A stretch of DNA of 64,000 nucleotides from Campylobacteraceae bacterium (GTDB taxonomy: Bacteria; Campylobacterota; Campylobacteria; Campylobacterales; Sulfurovaceae). The notes under the pieces are model-generated. The model worked only from the letters and a program-made list of their open reading frames with translations, did no database searches and was not told the DNA's origin. Made by a program: the position numbers and the translations under genes. Positions within the stretch are counted from its first letter, which is position 1, and the number at the start of each line of letters is the position of its first letter. Location of the stretch: assembly GCA_027014605.1 (NCBI GenBank), contig JALWDJ010000030.1, positions 62,001 to 126,000 of the forward strand, read 5' to 3'. This document shows, one piece after another, positions 1-8,601 of the stretch.

Positions 1-800
1 GAATAGAGTCAGGTCAAGCCCCTGCATGTATGCACTCATGTGTAGGTAGAATTAGATACCTTGGAACACTTCTTTATGATGCAGATAAGATAGAAGAGGT
101 AGCTTCTTCAGAAGAGAAAGATTTAATTGCCAATCAGATGGATATATATTTAGACCCAAATGACCCAGAGGTAATAAAAGCTGCAAAAGCAAATGGTATA
201 GCAGACTCAACAATCAAAGCTGCTCAAAAGTCACCAATCTATAAATTTGTAAAAGAGTGGAAAATTGCCCTTCCTTTACATGCAGAGTTTAGAACAGTAC
301 CAAACCTATTCTATGTACCACCATTGTTACCAGTTATGGCTTCTGTTACACAAAATAACAAAAGTGATGGAAGTGAGCTAAACCCTATTAGTAAACATTG
401 GAGTGATGAGTGGTTATATGATACAAGTATAGATGAGATTTTTGGTACAATCGAACAAGCAAGATTCCCTATTAAATATATGGCAAACCTATTTAGTGTA
501 GGTGATACAGAGCTAATGACAGAGAAGCTTAAAAAACTTATGGCTATTAGAATCTACAGAAGATATAAAACTGTAGGAGATATATCTAAAGAGAAATCTG
601 ATAGAGCTTTAGCAGAAGTTAATCTAAGTGAAGAGGATGCAGAGGGATTATATCGCCTTACATCCTTAGCTAAATTTGATGAAAGATTTGTTATTCCTGC
701 TGCTCATAGAGAACAGGCTATTGAAATGGCAGAATCAACAGCAGATGTTAAAGGTAGTGCGGGAATGGGCTTTAGAGAAACACCAGTAAGAGGTTTATAA
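1..800 (+). CDS. narH: Respiratory nitrate reductase beta subunit, C-terminal part (5' end outside window)
   Basis: This is the iron-sulfur electron-transfer subunit of membrane-bound nitrate reductase, passing electrons from the NarI hemes to NarG on the cytoplasmic face. The reading frame is open from the first bases of the window, so the gene is cut on the left; about 265 residues remain of a family usually near 500. The first visible residues contain a Cys-rich stretch (ACMHSCVGRIRYLG) that matches the last cluster region of NarH and is followed by the family's LLYDAD motif. The protein ends GFRETPVRGL. The stop codon overlaps the narJ start (TAATG), indicating translational coupling. narG should lie just left of the window. 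The partners narJ and narI confirm the assignment over other CISM-family beta subunits. Confidence 0.93.
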   Translation, partial: IESGQAPACMHSCVGRIRYLGTLLYDADKIEEVASSEEKDLIANQMDIYLDPNDPEVIKAAKANGIADSTIKAAQKSPIYKFVKEWKIALPLHAEFRTVPNLFYVPPLLPVMASVTQNNKSDGSELNPISKHWSDEWLYDTSIDEIFGTIEQARFPIKYMANLFSVGDTELMTEKLKKLMAIRIYRRYKTVGDISKEKSDRALAEVNLSEEDAEGLYRLTSLAKFDERFVIPAAHREQAIEMAESTADVKGSAGMGFRETPVRGL

Positions 801-1516
801 TGAAGCACTATATAGCAATATCAAAACTATTTGACTATCCTGATGATAACTATTTGGAAAATATAGATAGAGCCTCTAAGGCTCTATTAGCTAATTATCC
901 ATCAGCATCTATAGAGTTACGGGAGCTAAAAAATCTTTTACCAACAGATATATATAAGCTTCAAGAGTTATATACTAAATCATTTGAAGTTCAAGCAGTA
1001 ACTTCATTAGAGGTTGGTTATGTACTCTATGGAGATGATTATACTAGAGGTAGGATTTTAGCAAATCTCAGTGCTGAACATAGAGCAGTTGATAATGATT
1101 GTGGTGGAGAGTTACCAGACCATTTAGCTAATCTTTTAAGACTTATACCAAAAATAGAAAGTCAAGAGCTTTTAGATGATTTAGTAAAACTGCTAATAGC
1201 ACCTGGGGTAGAAAATATGATGAAAGAGTATAGTCCATCAAGTATGATACAAAAAGATAGGCTATATAAAAAACAGTATAAAACATTAATAGTACCAGAA
1301 ACTCCATTAGGCGTATTTCTGCATCTATTTAAAGCACTATATATTTTATTAGATAGTGATTTTGAACTCATAAAAGAGAATAAACCATTTGAAGATACTA
1401 GTTTCTTTGGTTTTTTAAAGAGTGAATTAGAGGTAGAAGAGGGCAAAAAAAGTTCAAATAGTTGTAGTGCTACATTTAATACATGTGGTATTCCTACAAC
1501 TAGTTGTGGAATATAA
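800..1516 (+). CDS. narJ: Nitrate reductase assembly chaperone NarJ
   Basis: NarJ/TorD-family cytoplasmic chaperone that holds apo-NarG during molybdenum cofactor insertion and membrane docking. The sequence has the TorD-like helical pattern, including an RG-containing segment followed by ELPDHLANLLRL near residues 88-115, which corresponds to the conserved ELPDxLPxxLEF region. It is 238 aa, normal for the family, and sits between narH (start overlaps the narH stop) and narI (17 nt gap). An odd feature is the C-terminal tail after about residue 215, rich in Ser, Thr and Cys with four cysteines in the last 17 residues (CSATFNTCGIPTTSCGI). I do not know that tail from characterised NarJ proteins; it could be a lineage-specific metal or partner-binding tail. 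Confidence 0.9.
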   Translation: MKHYIAISKLFDYPDDNYLENIDRASKALLANYPSASIELRELKNLLPTDIYKLQELYTKSFEVQAVTSLEVGYVLYGDDYTRGRILANLSAEHRAVDNDCGGELPDHLANLLRLIPKIESQELLDDLVKLLIAPGVENMMKEYSPSSMIQKDRLYKKQYKTLIVPETPLGVFLHLFKALYILLDSDFELIKENKPFEDTSFFGFLKSELEVEEGKKSSNSCSATFNTCGIPTTSCGI

Positions 1517-1533
1517 AATAAAAAAGGAAAGAT

Positions 1534-2247
1534 ATGAATTTATTATTATTTGGGGCATTACCATACATGGCTTTAGCTCTATTTATAGCTGGAACGATTT
1601 ATAGATATAAAACAGGATTTAAATACTCATCTCTATCATCACAACTACTAGAGACAGATAGATTATTTTCTGCATCTTTAGCATTTCATATAGGGATTAT
1701 TACAATCTTTTTAGGACATTTAGTTGGATTTCTAGCTCCATCTCTATTTATACCAATAGGTGGCTCATCACTTGTAATTATTGAGATAATTGGTATAATG
1801 TTTGGAGTATTAGCTCTTATAGGAATGGTACTACTTTTTTATAGAAGAGTAACAAATGATAGAGTAAAAACAGTAACAAATAAAATGGATATAGTTATAG
1901 AGATACTGTTAATGATACAATTTGTAATTGGTATATTTATTGCTATAGATATGCATTGGGGTTCACAATGGTATCTCTCAAACATGGTTCCGTATTTACA
2001 CTCAATTTTTTTATTTCAACCTGATATTTCAGGAATATCTGTAATGAAACCATTGGCACAAGTGCATGTAGTTATTGCATTTTTAATTATTGGGCTTATT
2101 CCATTTACAAGATTAGTTCACTTCCTAGTTGCACCATTCCATTATATCTTAAGACCATTCCAAGTGGTAAGATGGTATTGGAATCCAAAAACAATTAATG
2201 ATATAAATAGACAATGGCAAGATGTAAAAAGACCAAAAAATAACTAA
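1534..2247 (+). CDS. narI: Respiratory nitrate reductase gamma subunit (diheme cytochrome b)
   Basis: Membrane anchor that oxidises quinol on the periplasmic side and passes electrons through two b hemes to NarH. It is 237 aa with about five membrane segments. Likely heme ligands are visible: H52 and H62 in FHIGIITIFLGHLVG, and H178 and H196 in the last two helices. The spacings (10 and 18 residues) equal those of the E. coli NarI ligands H56/H66 and H187/H205. A Shine-Dalgarno-like AAAGGAAAG precedes the ATG. Together with narH and narJ it shows a complete nar operon tail. Many Campylobacterota use periplasmic Nap instead, so this is a notable presence. Confidence 0.93.
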   Translation: MNLLLFGALPYMALALFIAGTIYRYKTGFKYSSLSSQLLETDRLFSASLAFHIGIITIFLGHLVGFLAPSLFIPIGGSSLVIIEIIGIMFGVLALIGMVLLFYRRVTNDRVKTVTNKMDIVIEILLMIQFVIGIFIAIDMHWGSQWYLSNMVPYLHSIFLFQPDISGISVMKPLAQVHVVIAFLIIGLIPFTRLVHFLVAPFHYILRPFQVVRWYWNPKTINDINRQWQDVKRPKNN

Positions 2248-2257
2248 AAGGAGACTT

Positions 2258-2884
2258 ATGAATACAAGAGCAGAGATAGAAAAGATAGAGATAGGAGAAA
2301 ATTCGGCTTCTCCATTCTCTCCACCAGATGCATACTCAGCTTCCCAGAAGGAGGAGGAGATACCTTATAAAGATATGCATCCATTACTTCAGGGATTAAT
2401 AGATGAACATAAAACCTATTCGGAAAAATTAGAAGAGTTTGAAGAGACTATACAGTTAATAGAGAATGGTAAGATAGATAGAGATATAGATAGGAGATTA
2501 AGGGATTTTTTTGCTTATTTAGATGAAGAGATAATTCCACATAATAGAGATGAAGAGAAAGCTCTTTTTCCACAGATTAGTGAAAAGATGAACCAACAAG
2601 GTAAACACTCAAAAGGAGATGAGAACTTTAATGTAATAGATGTACTAGAAGATGAACATGTAAAAACAATTCAACTATCTGCTGTTACTTTTAATATGTT
2701 CGCTCTATTTGCAAGAATACCTGATGAGAGAAGCCGTCTTATGATTTTAGATGTAGCTATAAATCAGGCTAGAGAACTTATTGAACTTTTAAAACTGCAT
2801 ATCTATAGAGAAGATACTATAATATTTTCTTATGCACATAAAAACTTCTCATTTGAGGAGTTATCTGAAATTCAAAATAGTTAA
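2258..2884 (+). CDS. Hemerythrin (HHE) domain protein
   Basis: Probable cytoplasmic di-iron protein; family members bind oxygen or nitric oxide or repair iron centres. The 208-aa protein has an unstructured N-terminal ~40 residues rich in Ser/Pro/Glu, then a four-helix HHE domain with its ligand motifs in order: LIDEHKTY, PHNRDEEKALFP, LEDEHVKTI and LHIYREDTIIF. It starts 10 nt after narI with an AAAGGAG ribosome site, so it is almost certainly in the nar operon. A role in coping with nitric oxide made during nitrate respiration is an inference from this position. It could equally be an assembly or repair factor for Nar iron-sulfur clusters. Confidence 0.85.
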   Translation: MNTRAEIEKIEIGENSASPFSPPDAYSASQKEEEIPYKDMHPLLQGLIDEHKTYSEKLEEFEETIQLIENGKIDRDIDRRLRDFFAYLDEEIIPHNRDEEKALFPQISEKMNQQGKHSKGDENFNVIDVLEDEHVKTIQLSAVTFNMFALFARIPDERSRLMILDVAINQARELIELLKLHIYREDTIIFSYAHKNFSFEELSEIQNS

Positions 2885-2928
2885 AAAAATAAAATAATAT
2901 TTCCCTTTAAGGGGATAAGGAAATAATA

Positions 2929-3489
2929 ATGTTTATAAATCCTAAAGAAAATCTACAACAAAATAGCAATCTCATTTTACAGACTACCATTCCAAGACCT
3001 ATCGCATGGATAGTAACCCAAGATGAAAATAGTCTAATTAATATTGCCCCTTATAGTCTATTTACTCCTCTATCATTTAATCCACCTACTATTATTATCT
3101 CTTTTAGAGCAAAAGAGGATGGTTCTATTAAGGATACCTTACGCAATATTCAACAAAATAGAAAATGTACTATATGTATGGTACAAAGAGATGATGTGGA
3201 TATAATGTATCAAACCTCACAAGAGTTACCTAGTAATCAGAGTGAAGCCAAAGAGTTTAATATAGAGACACATACGATTGTAGAGAAGTATCCACCTATT
3301 ATTAACTCTTCACCTATTGCATATTTTTGTGAATTTTTTCAAGAGATAATATTGGAAGAGAAGGGAACTATACCTTTAATTTTAAATATAAAAAGAGTGT
3401 TTATAGATGATAAACTTATTAAAAATAGAGAAAGCTTAAGTATTGATTTTAATTCAGTTGGACATATTATGGGGAATAGATATAGATAG
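2929..3489 (+). CDS. Flavin reductase family protein (FMN-binding split barrel)
   Basis: 186-aa protein of the flavin reductase-like / DIM6-NTAB family, which binds FMN in a split beta-barrel and reduces flavin with NAD(P)H. Diagnostic features are TIPRPIAWIVTQDENSLINIAPYS near residues 23-46, followed by FxPPTIIISF and a C-terminal SVGHIMGNRY. It lies 44 nt after the hemerythrin gene with an AAGG ribosome site, so it may be the last gene of the nar transcript. The physiological acceptor is unknown. It converges on the glycosyltransferase at 3500 with only 10 nt between the stops and no room for a separate terminator. Confidence 0.8.
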   Translation: MFINPKENLQQNSNLILQTTIPRPIAWIVTQDENSLINIAPYSLFTPLSFNPPTIIISFRAKEDGSIKDTLRNIQQNRKCTICMVQRDDVDIMYQTSQELPSNQSEAKEFNIETHTIVEKYPPIINSSPIAYFCEFFQEIILEEKGTIPLILNIKRVFIDDKLIKNRESLSIDFNSVGHIMGNRYR

Positions 3490-3499
3490 AGATTTATAT

Positions 3500-4441
3500 T
3501 TAAAAAATCTCTTTGTCTATAATATATCTAGGTCTTCTTTTGCTCTGTTGAAATATTCTACCAATATATTCTCCAATAATTCCAATACTCATCACTTGGA
3601 TGCCTCCCATAAAATAGATTGAAATCATAAGTGATGACCATCCCTTTATAGTAGTTCCTAAAAATAGTTTTTCAAACATAATCCATAGTATTATAAAAAA
3701 AGAGAGTGTGAATATAAAAAATCCAATTACTGTAATAATCCTAAGAGGAACAACAGAAAAAGAGGCAATTCCATCAAGAGCAAAAAATAGCATTTTGCTA
3801 AGTGGATATTTACTCTCTCCTGCAAATCTTTCACCCCTTGTATAATATACACTACATGAACGAAATCCAATTAGTGGAATAACTCCTCTAATAAATAGAT
3901 TAATCTCTTTAAATTGAGCTAGAGCATTTAGAGCTTTTTTACTTAAAAGCCTATAATCTGCATGGTTAGATACACTCTCTATTCCCATAAAACTTTGAAA
4001 TTTATAGAATATCTCTGCTGTTGCTCTTTTAAATTTTGTATCTTTGCTTCTATCTTTTCTAACACCATAAACAATCTCATAACCATCTTTATACTTCTTT
4101 ACAAACTCTCTAATGACTAAAATATCATCTTGTAAGTCAGCGTCCATTGAGATTAGTGCATCTGCACTATCTTTTAGTTGCATAAGCCCAGCTATTAGTG
4201 CATTTTGGTGTCCAAAATTTCTTGATAGTTTTATCCCTTTAAATAGAGAGCTATTTTTTGCAAACTCTTCAATAATCTCCCAAGTCCTATCTCTACTCCC
4301 ATCATCAACAAAACAGACAAAACTATCTTTTGAGATACTATTATCTTCTATCATACTATTTAATAGAGTCTCAATATGTCTCTTAGTCTCATATAAAACA
4401 GCTTCTTCATTATAACATGGTATTACAATACCTAATTTCAT
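3500..4441 (-). CDS. Family 2 glycosyltransferase, GtrB/DPM1-like, with C-terminal membrane segments
   Basis: Probably transfers a sugar from a nucleotide donor to undecaprenyl phosphate at the inner membrane. The GT-A domain starts with VIPCYNEE and carries the DXD-type metal site in SMDADLQDD near residue 100. Two hydrophobic helices follow (about residues 230-260 and 270-292), the arrangement of GtrB and Dpm1-like enzymes. Length 313 aa is normal. It is separated by 4 nt from rnhA upstream, so it is in the ribE-rnhA-GT transcript. The GT39-like protein at 5645, which would use a polyprenyl-linked sugar, is transcribed divergently from the same region; a pairing of the two is plausible but inferred. 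Confidence 0.85.
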   Translation of the reverse strand: MKLGIVIPCYNEEAVLYETKRHIETLLNSMIEDNSISKDSFVCFVDDGSRDRTWEIIEEFAKNSSLFKGIKLSRNFGHQNALIAGLMQLKDSADALISMDADLQDDILVIREFVKKYKDGYEIVYGVRKDRSKDTKFKRATAEIFYKFQSFMGIESVSNHADYRLLSKKALNALAQFKEINLFIRGVIPLIGFRSCSVYYTRGERFAGESKYPLSKMLFFALDGIASFSVVPLRIITVIGFFIFTLSFFIILWIMFEKLFLGTTIKGWSSLMISIYFMGGIQVMSIGIIGEYIGRIFQQSKRRPRYIIDKEIF

Positions 4442-4445
4442 TGAT

Positions 4446-4958
4446 TTACCTTTTTAATTTTAATATGTTATTAATATTATTATATTCATATCTATAAAAA
4501 TCATAAGTTTTATACTCTATAGCAACTCCTGCCATTCTATCTGCCAATTCATTTCCTTCTATATCTGAATGACCTTTTACATACTCTATGATTACTCTAT
4601 CTTTTATCTTATTATATAACTTATGAGACTTTTTAATAATTTCAAGATTTTTAATCTTTCCACTCTTTTTTTCCCAGCCTTTAGATTTCCAATTATATGC
4701 CCATTTAGTAATACAATCTATACTATATTTAGAATCAGCTCTAATTAGACTTTTTTTATATTCAGAAGCAATAAGTAAAGCTCTATATAGAGCATTTAAC
4801 TCTGCACTATTATTTGTTCCTTTTTTAGCATATCTTCCATATATTAAAATTGGATTATCTTCTATGTTATATATAGCTAAACCACTACCAGCTTCACCTG
4901 GATTTCCTTTACATGCTCCGTCACAATATATTATTATATCTTTATCTATTAAATTCAT
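4446..4958 (-). CDS. rnhA: Ribonuclease HI
   Basis: Endonuclease that cuts RNA in RNA-DNA hybrids. The 170-aa protein has the full RNase HI core: D13 in YCDGACKGNPG, E53 in NNSAELNAL, D75 in RADSKYS and D140 in GNELADRMA, plus H130 in KGHSD. These match the DEDD catalytic set and the flexible-loop histidine. The roughly 25-residue Tyr/Asn-rich tail is not part of the core domain. The ATG directly abuts the ribE stop codon with no intervening base, so the two are translationally coupled. Confidence 0.93.
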   Translation of the reverse strand: MNLIDKDIIIYCDGACKGNPGEAGSGLAIYNIEDNPILIYGRYAKKGTNNSAELNALYRALLIASEYKKSLIRADSKYSIDCITKWAYNWKSKGWEKKSGKIKNLEIIKKSHKLYNKIKDRVIIEYVKGHSDIEGNELADRMAGVAIEYKTYDFYRYEYNNINNILKLKR

Positions 4959-5576
4959 TTAGTAGCTCATCTGAATTTTATCAATATCATTCCAATTTAT
5001 AACTCTCTTTTTATTTCTATTTTTTAAGATATGCTCTATATATCTTGCAAATAGGTCTGTTTCAATATTTACTTTTGTTCCTATTTTATAGTTTTTTATA
5101 AGTGTCTCTCTTAAGGTGTGAGGGATTATAGTTAATCTAAAAGAGTTTTCATATACATCATTTATAGTTAAAGATACACCATCAATGGTTATTGAACCTT
5201 TTGGTATAATATATCTTATATATTGTGGCTCCACTGCTATAATAAAGTCTGTTGCATTCTCTTTTGGTATAATTTTTACTACTGTTCCAACGCAATCAAC
5301 ATGTCCTTGAACAATATGCCCCTCAAATCTATCTGTTAACTGCATTGCAGGTTCAATATGTACCTCTCCTGATATTTTAGAGCTATCTATAATAGAGCGA
5401 GTCTCATCAGATAGTTCTAAATCAAATCCATCACTATTTACTCTTATTACAGTAAGACATACTCCATTTATAGCAATAGAGTCCCCTATATTTGCCTTAT
5501 ATTTTGACTCAACAGTCAAGATATTATTTTGATACCTTTTAACTCTTCCAATCTCTCTTATTAGCCCTGTAAACAT
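4959..5576 (-). CDS. ribE: Riboflavin synthase alpha chain
   Basis: Catalyses the dismutation of two 6,7-dimethyl-8-ribityllumazine molecules into riboflavin and the pyrimidine substrate. I place the start at the ATG giving MFTGLIREIGRV, the invariant family start, preceded by a GATGAGG ribosome site with a 5-nt spacer; the frame can be extended 16 residues upstream but that extension is not family-like. The 205-aa protein contains the two lumazine-binding repeats, with DSIAINGVCLTV in the first and GSITIDGVSLTI in the second, and IVQGHVDCVG between them. No FMN riboswitch-like fold was recognised in the short upstream gap. Confidence 0.93.
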   Translation of the reverse strand: MFTGLIREIGRVKRYQNNILTVESKYKANIGDSIAINGVCLTVIRVNSDGFDLELSDETRSIIDSSKISGEVHIEPAMQLTDRFEGHIVQGHVDCVGTVVKIIPKENATDFIIAVEPQYIRYIIPKGSITIDGVSLTINDVYENSFRLTIIPHTLRETLIKNYKIGTKVNIETDLFARYIEHILKNRNKKRVINWNDIDKIQMSY

Positions 5577-5632
5577 ATATACCTCATCTTTATATAATAT
5601 GAGATATTGTATCAAAATTAACAAAAAAGAGA

Positions 5633-5638
5633 TATAAT
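5633..5638 (+). promoter_or_regulatory. Putative -10 element placing the start site at or next to the ATG of the GT39-like gene
   Basis: GATATAAT ends six nucleotides before the ATG at 5645, and there is no Shine-Dalgarno sequence in between. With the usual 6-7 nt from -10 to the first transcribed base, the message would be leaderless or nearly so. The -10 fits the epsilonproteobacterial GnTAnAAT pattern. No good -35 is visible. Confidence 0.5.
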
Positions 5639-5644
5639 TTTGTC

Positions 5645-7357
5645 ATGAAAAAATCTAAAATTTTATTAATTCTGTTTATATTAGGACTTATATATATAAA
5701 AGTTATAACTGTAGATATATCATTTAAAAGAGATAGTAGTTTTATAATCTATTCATATATACCTCAAACTATAAATCTACATATAAAAACAAAATATAAA
5801 ATAAGTAAGTTATGGTGTAATGGTAAAGCTATTGAGATAAACAATAATAAAAAGCATGACTATTTTTATAGAGGTGAAGAGCAGATAACTTTTAATTTAA
5901 ATATGGGAGAGAATAGTTGTAGAGGTGAATATATAGATAAAAATATAAAACAGAAGCCAAATTTTATAGATTTTATAGTGATATTTATATCAATTATTTT
6001 GCCAATTACTCTTCTACTCTTTAATCTACTTATCTATCTTTTAAATAAGATAAATTTAGATTTTAAAGATAATAGACAGGAGATAAATTCATCTTCCAAA
6101 TTAATATTTATAATAATCTCCATAGGGATTTTAATTCGTATATTATACTTTAATAAGTATGGTATTATGCTATTTCAACACGATTGGCAGGGACATATCG
6201 ATTTAATTAAATATTTAGCTCAAAATTATGCTCTCCCATATATGCCAAATAGGGGTTGGGAGTATCCCCAACAGCCACTATACTATATTATCTCTGCTCT
6301 TATATATAAGCTATTTCTATACTTTGGATATAGTAGTAAGGAGGCTCTACACTATGGAGTAGGCTCATTTGCAGTTATCTCATCATCTCTATTTTTAATA
6401 TTTAGTGCAAAACTTTTAAACTATCTAACCTCTAATAGTTGGGTTAAAGTTGTAGCTATGCTATTTTTAGCATTAACTCCATCTTTAGTATATATAAGTG
6501 CAAGGGTAAATAATGATACTCTTGTAATCTCTCTTAGTGTTATATCTATATATCTTATAGTAAAATCATATAAGCAAGATTTTAAAAAAGGATTTTATTC
6601 TGCGCTAACTGCTACAACTCTACTCTTTTTAACAAAACTCTCAACTGCACCTATAGAGTTACTTCTATTTACTTTACTTATTATAACTTATATTAAGACA
6701 AAAGCTATAAAAAAAGAGCTTTTAATATACTCTCTAGTAGGTATCTTTATACTCTCTTGGACACTATGGCATCTATATACTCCTCTAAATGGAGGCTTCT
6801 ATATGGTAAATAGTGCAAAGTTTCCAAAACAGACTATAGAAAATTTAAATAGTGGCTACTTCTCATCTTTTCATATATCTAATCTAATATCACAGGGATA
6901 TAGTTTTGTATTTGGAGATAATAGTGTAAGATATTCACTTCCAACATATCAATATGGTACAATGTTTTTTGGTGAATTTAACTATAGATATTTTTTAAAT
7001 AGAACTCCATATTTATTAGATATTATGAGAGTTATCTTAATATCTGGATTAATATATATAGTTGGACTCTTTAGCTATATAGCTCATCTTAAAAGAGAGA
7101 ATTTATTAAATAGATTGATTTTTGGTGTAGTAGTTATTAACCTTATATTGATTTTAAAGTTTATTATCTCATATCCATCTATATGTAATAGTGATTTTAG
7201 ATATTTTGTAGGCTCATTTACAATAATTGGTTATATCTTTGCACAAGGTTTATATTATCTAAATAGTTATCATAGATATATAAGATATGTAGTTAATGCT
7301 CTTTTATTCCTATTAGTTACAGGGGAGTTAATTTTTTTCTATTCTCTTTATAATTAA
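5645..7357 (+). CDS. Polytopic membrane protein, probable GT39/ArnT-like glycosyltransferase
   Basis: 570 aa with an N-terminal membrane anchor, a short extracytoplasmic domain of about 75 residues (roughly 25-105), then some ten membrane segments. Near residue 178 is HDWQGHIDLIKYLAQNY followed by a WEYPQQPLYYIISALIYKL stretch. An acidic residue in the first periplasmic loop followed by a PPLYY-like motif is the hallmark of the GT-C fold (GT39/GT83), whose members transfer sugar from a polyprenyl phosphate donor to protein or lipid A. Substrate and acceptor cannot be told. It is divergent from ribE (68 nt between the starts) and appears to have a leaderless transcript. A polymerase-type membrane protein is the main alternative. 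Confidence 0.6.
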   Translation: MKKSKILLILFILGLIYIKVITVDISFKRDSSFIIYSYIPQTINLHIKTKYKISKLWCNGKAIEINNNKKHDYFYRGEEQITFNLNMGENSCRGEYIDKNIKQKPNFIDFIVIFISIILPITLLLFNLLIYLLNKINLDFKDNRQEINSSSKLIFIIISIGILIRILYFNKYGIMLFQHDWQGHIDLIKYLAQNYALPYMPNRGWEYPQQPLYYIISALIYKLFLYFGYSSKEALHYGVGSFAVISSSLFLIFSAKLLNYLTSNSWVKVVAMLFLALTPSLVYISARVNNDTLVISLSVISIYLIVKSYKQDFKKGFYSALTATTLLFLTKLSTAPIELLLFTLLIITYIKTKAIKKELLIYSLVGIFILSWTLWHLYTPLNGGFYMVNSAKFPKQTIENLNSGYFSSFHISNLISQGYSFVFGDNSVRYSLPTYQYGTMFFGEFNYRYFLNRTPYLLDIMRVILISGLIYIVGLFSYIAHLKRENLLNRLIFGVVVINLILILKFIISYPSICNSDFRYFVGSFTIIGYIFAQGLYYLNSYHRYIRYVVNALLFLLVTGELIFFYSLYN

Positions 7358-7369
7358 GATATATATTGT

Positions 7370-7375
7370 TACAAT
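7370..7375 (+). promoter_or_regulatory. Putative extended -10 (TGTTACAAT) immediately upstream of the aldolase gene
   Basis: TACAAT ends six nucleotides before the ATG at 7382, again with no ribosome-binding site, predicting a leaderless message. It sits just after the stop of the GT39-like gene, so the aldolase and kinase would be transcribed separately from that gene. TTTATA at 7347-7352 is at 17-nt spacing but is a weak -35 match. Confidence 0.45.
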
Positions 7376-7381
7376 CCATTT

Positions 7382-8515
7382 ATGAAAAGTTTATATAATA
7401 AAAGAGATACAAATAATTTAGATGATTTAGATTTAAGAGTATATACATCAAGACTCTTAGGAGGTGACAATAGCTTAGTTCTACATGGTGGAGGAAATAC
7501 CTCTGTAAAAATAGATGATATACTATATGTTAAAGGAAGTGGTTGGGATTTAGCTACTATCAAAAAGGAGGGCTTTTCTCCAGTTAAGACTATTAAACTA
7601 ATTGAGCTATTAGATTATGAGAGGTTAAGTGATAGTGAGATGGTAAGACTGCAGAGAGAAGCTTTGGTTGATAAAAATGCACCAAATCCATCTGTTGAAG
7701 CTATTTTACATGCTCTAATCCCATATAAGTTTGTTGACCATACTCATGCTGATGCTATGGTGACTATCTCAAACTCAAATCAAGGTGAAGAGATAATATC
7801 TGAGTTATATAGAGATTATCTAATAGTTCCCTATATAATGCCTGGATTTCTACTTGCTAAAACAGTATATAATATGAGTGAAACGATTGATTGGGAGGTT
7901 ATTAAAGGGATTATTTTACATAATCATGGGATTTTTACATTTGCAAATAGTGCAAAAGGGAGCTATGAGAATATGATAAATGCTGTTACTATTGCAGAAG
8001 AGTATATAAAAAAATCAAAAAAGAAAAAAGTTCATAATTTGGAGGAGATTAGAATATTAATTTCAGAAGCTAAGGGGTATGAAGTTGTTATGAGAGTTAA
8101 TGAGAGCAGAGTTGCTAAGGAGTTTGCATCAAAAGAGAGTGAAGATTTATATAGTAGGGGAGTTTTAACTCCAGAACATATTATAAGAACAAAAAGAGTT
8201 CCAATTATTTTTAAATATAACTATAAAGAGGAATTAGAGAGATATATAGATGAGTATATAGAATATTTCAATAGATATAGTGATGGTAGTGAAGTAATGT
8301 TAAATCCTGCTCCTAATTGGGCAGTCTTAAGAGATTTTGGAACTCTTAGTTTTGGAAGAGATGAGAGAGAGGCTAAGATTATTGAGGATATTAATAACCA
8401 TACTATGAGAGCTATGATAGATGCTAAACGATTTGGTGGATATAAGAGTATAAGCCAAGAGGATAGTTTTTTTATGGAATATTGGGAGTTAGAGCAAAAT
8501 AAACTCAAAAAATAG
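7382..8515 (+). CDS. Class II aldolase/adducin family protein (RhaD/YuxG N-terminal half type)
   Basis: Predicted zinc-dependent aldolase of 377 aa. It begins with LLGGDNSLVLHGGGNTSVK, the motif that opens the aldolase half of bifunctional rhamnulose-1-phosphate aldolase/dehydrogenases. Metal ligands of class II sugar-phosphate aldolases are present: VDHTHADAM near residue 119 and LHNHGIFTF near 178. The dehydrogenase half of the bifunctional enzyme is absent; the protein stops soon after the aldolase domain. The next gene on the same strand, about 86 nt downstream, is an AI-2-kinase-like sugar kinase, so a phosphorylate-then-cleave pathway is the natural inference. The substrate is not determined. 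Confidence 0.82.
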   Translation: MKSLYNKRDTNNLDDLDLRVYTSRLLGGDNSLVLHGGGNTSVKIDDILYVKGSGWDLATIKKEGFSPVKTIKLIELLDYERLSDSEMVRLQREALVDKNAPNPSVEAILHALIPYKFVDHTHADAMVTISNSNQGEEIISELYRDYLIVPYIMPGFLLAKTVYNMSETIDWEVIKGIILHNHGIFTFANSAKGSYENMINAVTIAEEYIKKSKKKKVHNLEEIRILISEAKGYEVVMRVNESRVAKEFASKESEDLYSRGVLTPEHIIRTKRVPIIFKYNYKEELERYIDEYIEYFNRYSDGSEVMLNPAPNWAVLRDFGTLSFGRDEREAKIIEDINNHTMRAMIDAKRFGGYKSISQEDSFFMEYWELEQNKLKK

Positions 8516-8601
8516 TTAAAAATCATATTTTTTCTAAAGAGTGTTAATTTTTATTTTTTAATGTAAAGTTAAAATTGATATTATTTCAAGAAAGGAAAAA
8601 T

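Noticed and set aside
5577-5624. Longer riboflavin synthase start
   Set aside because: Family members begin MFTGL; the added residues would cover the ribosome site.
8575-8601. TTG start adding nine residues to the FGGY kinase
   Set aside because: The ATG at 8602 has a clear ribosome site and matches the family start.
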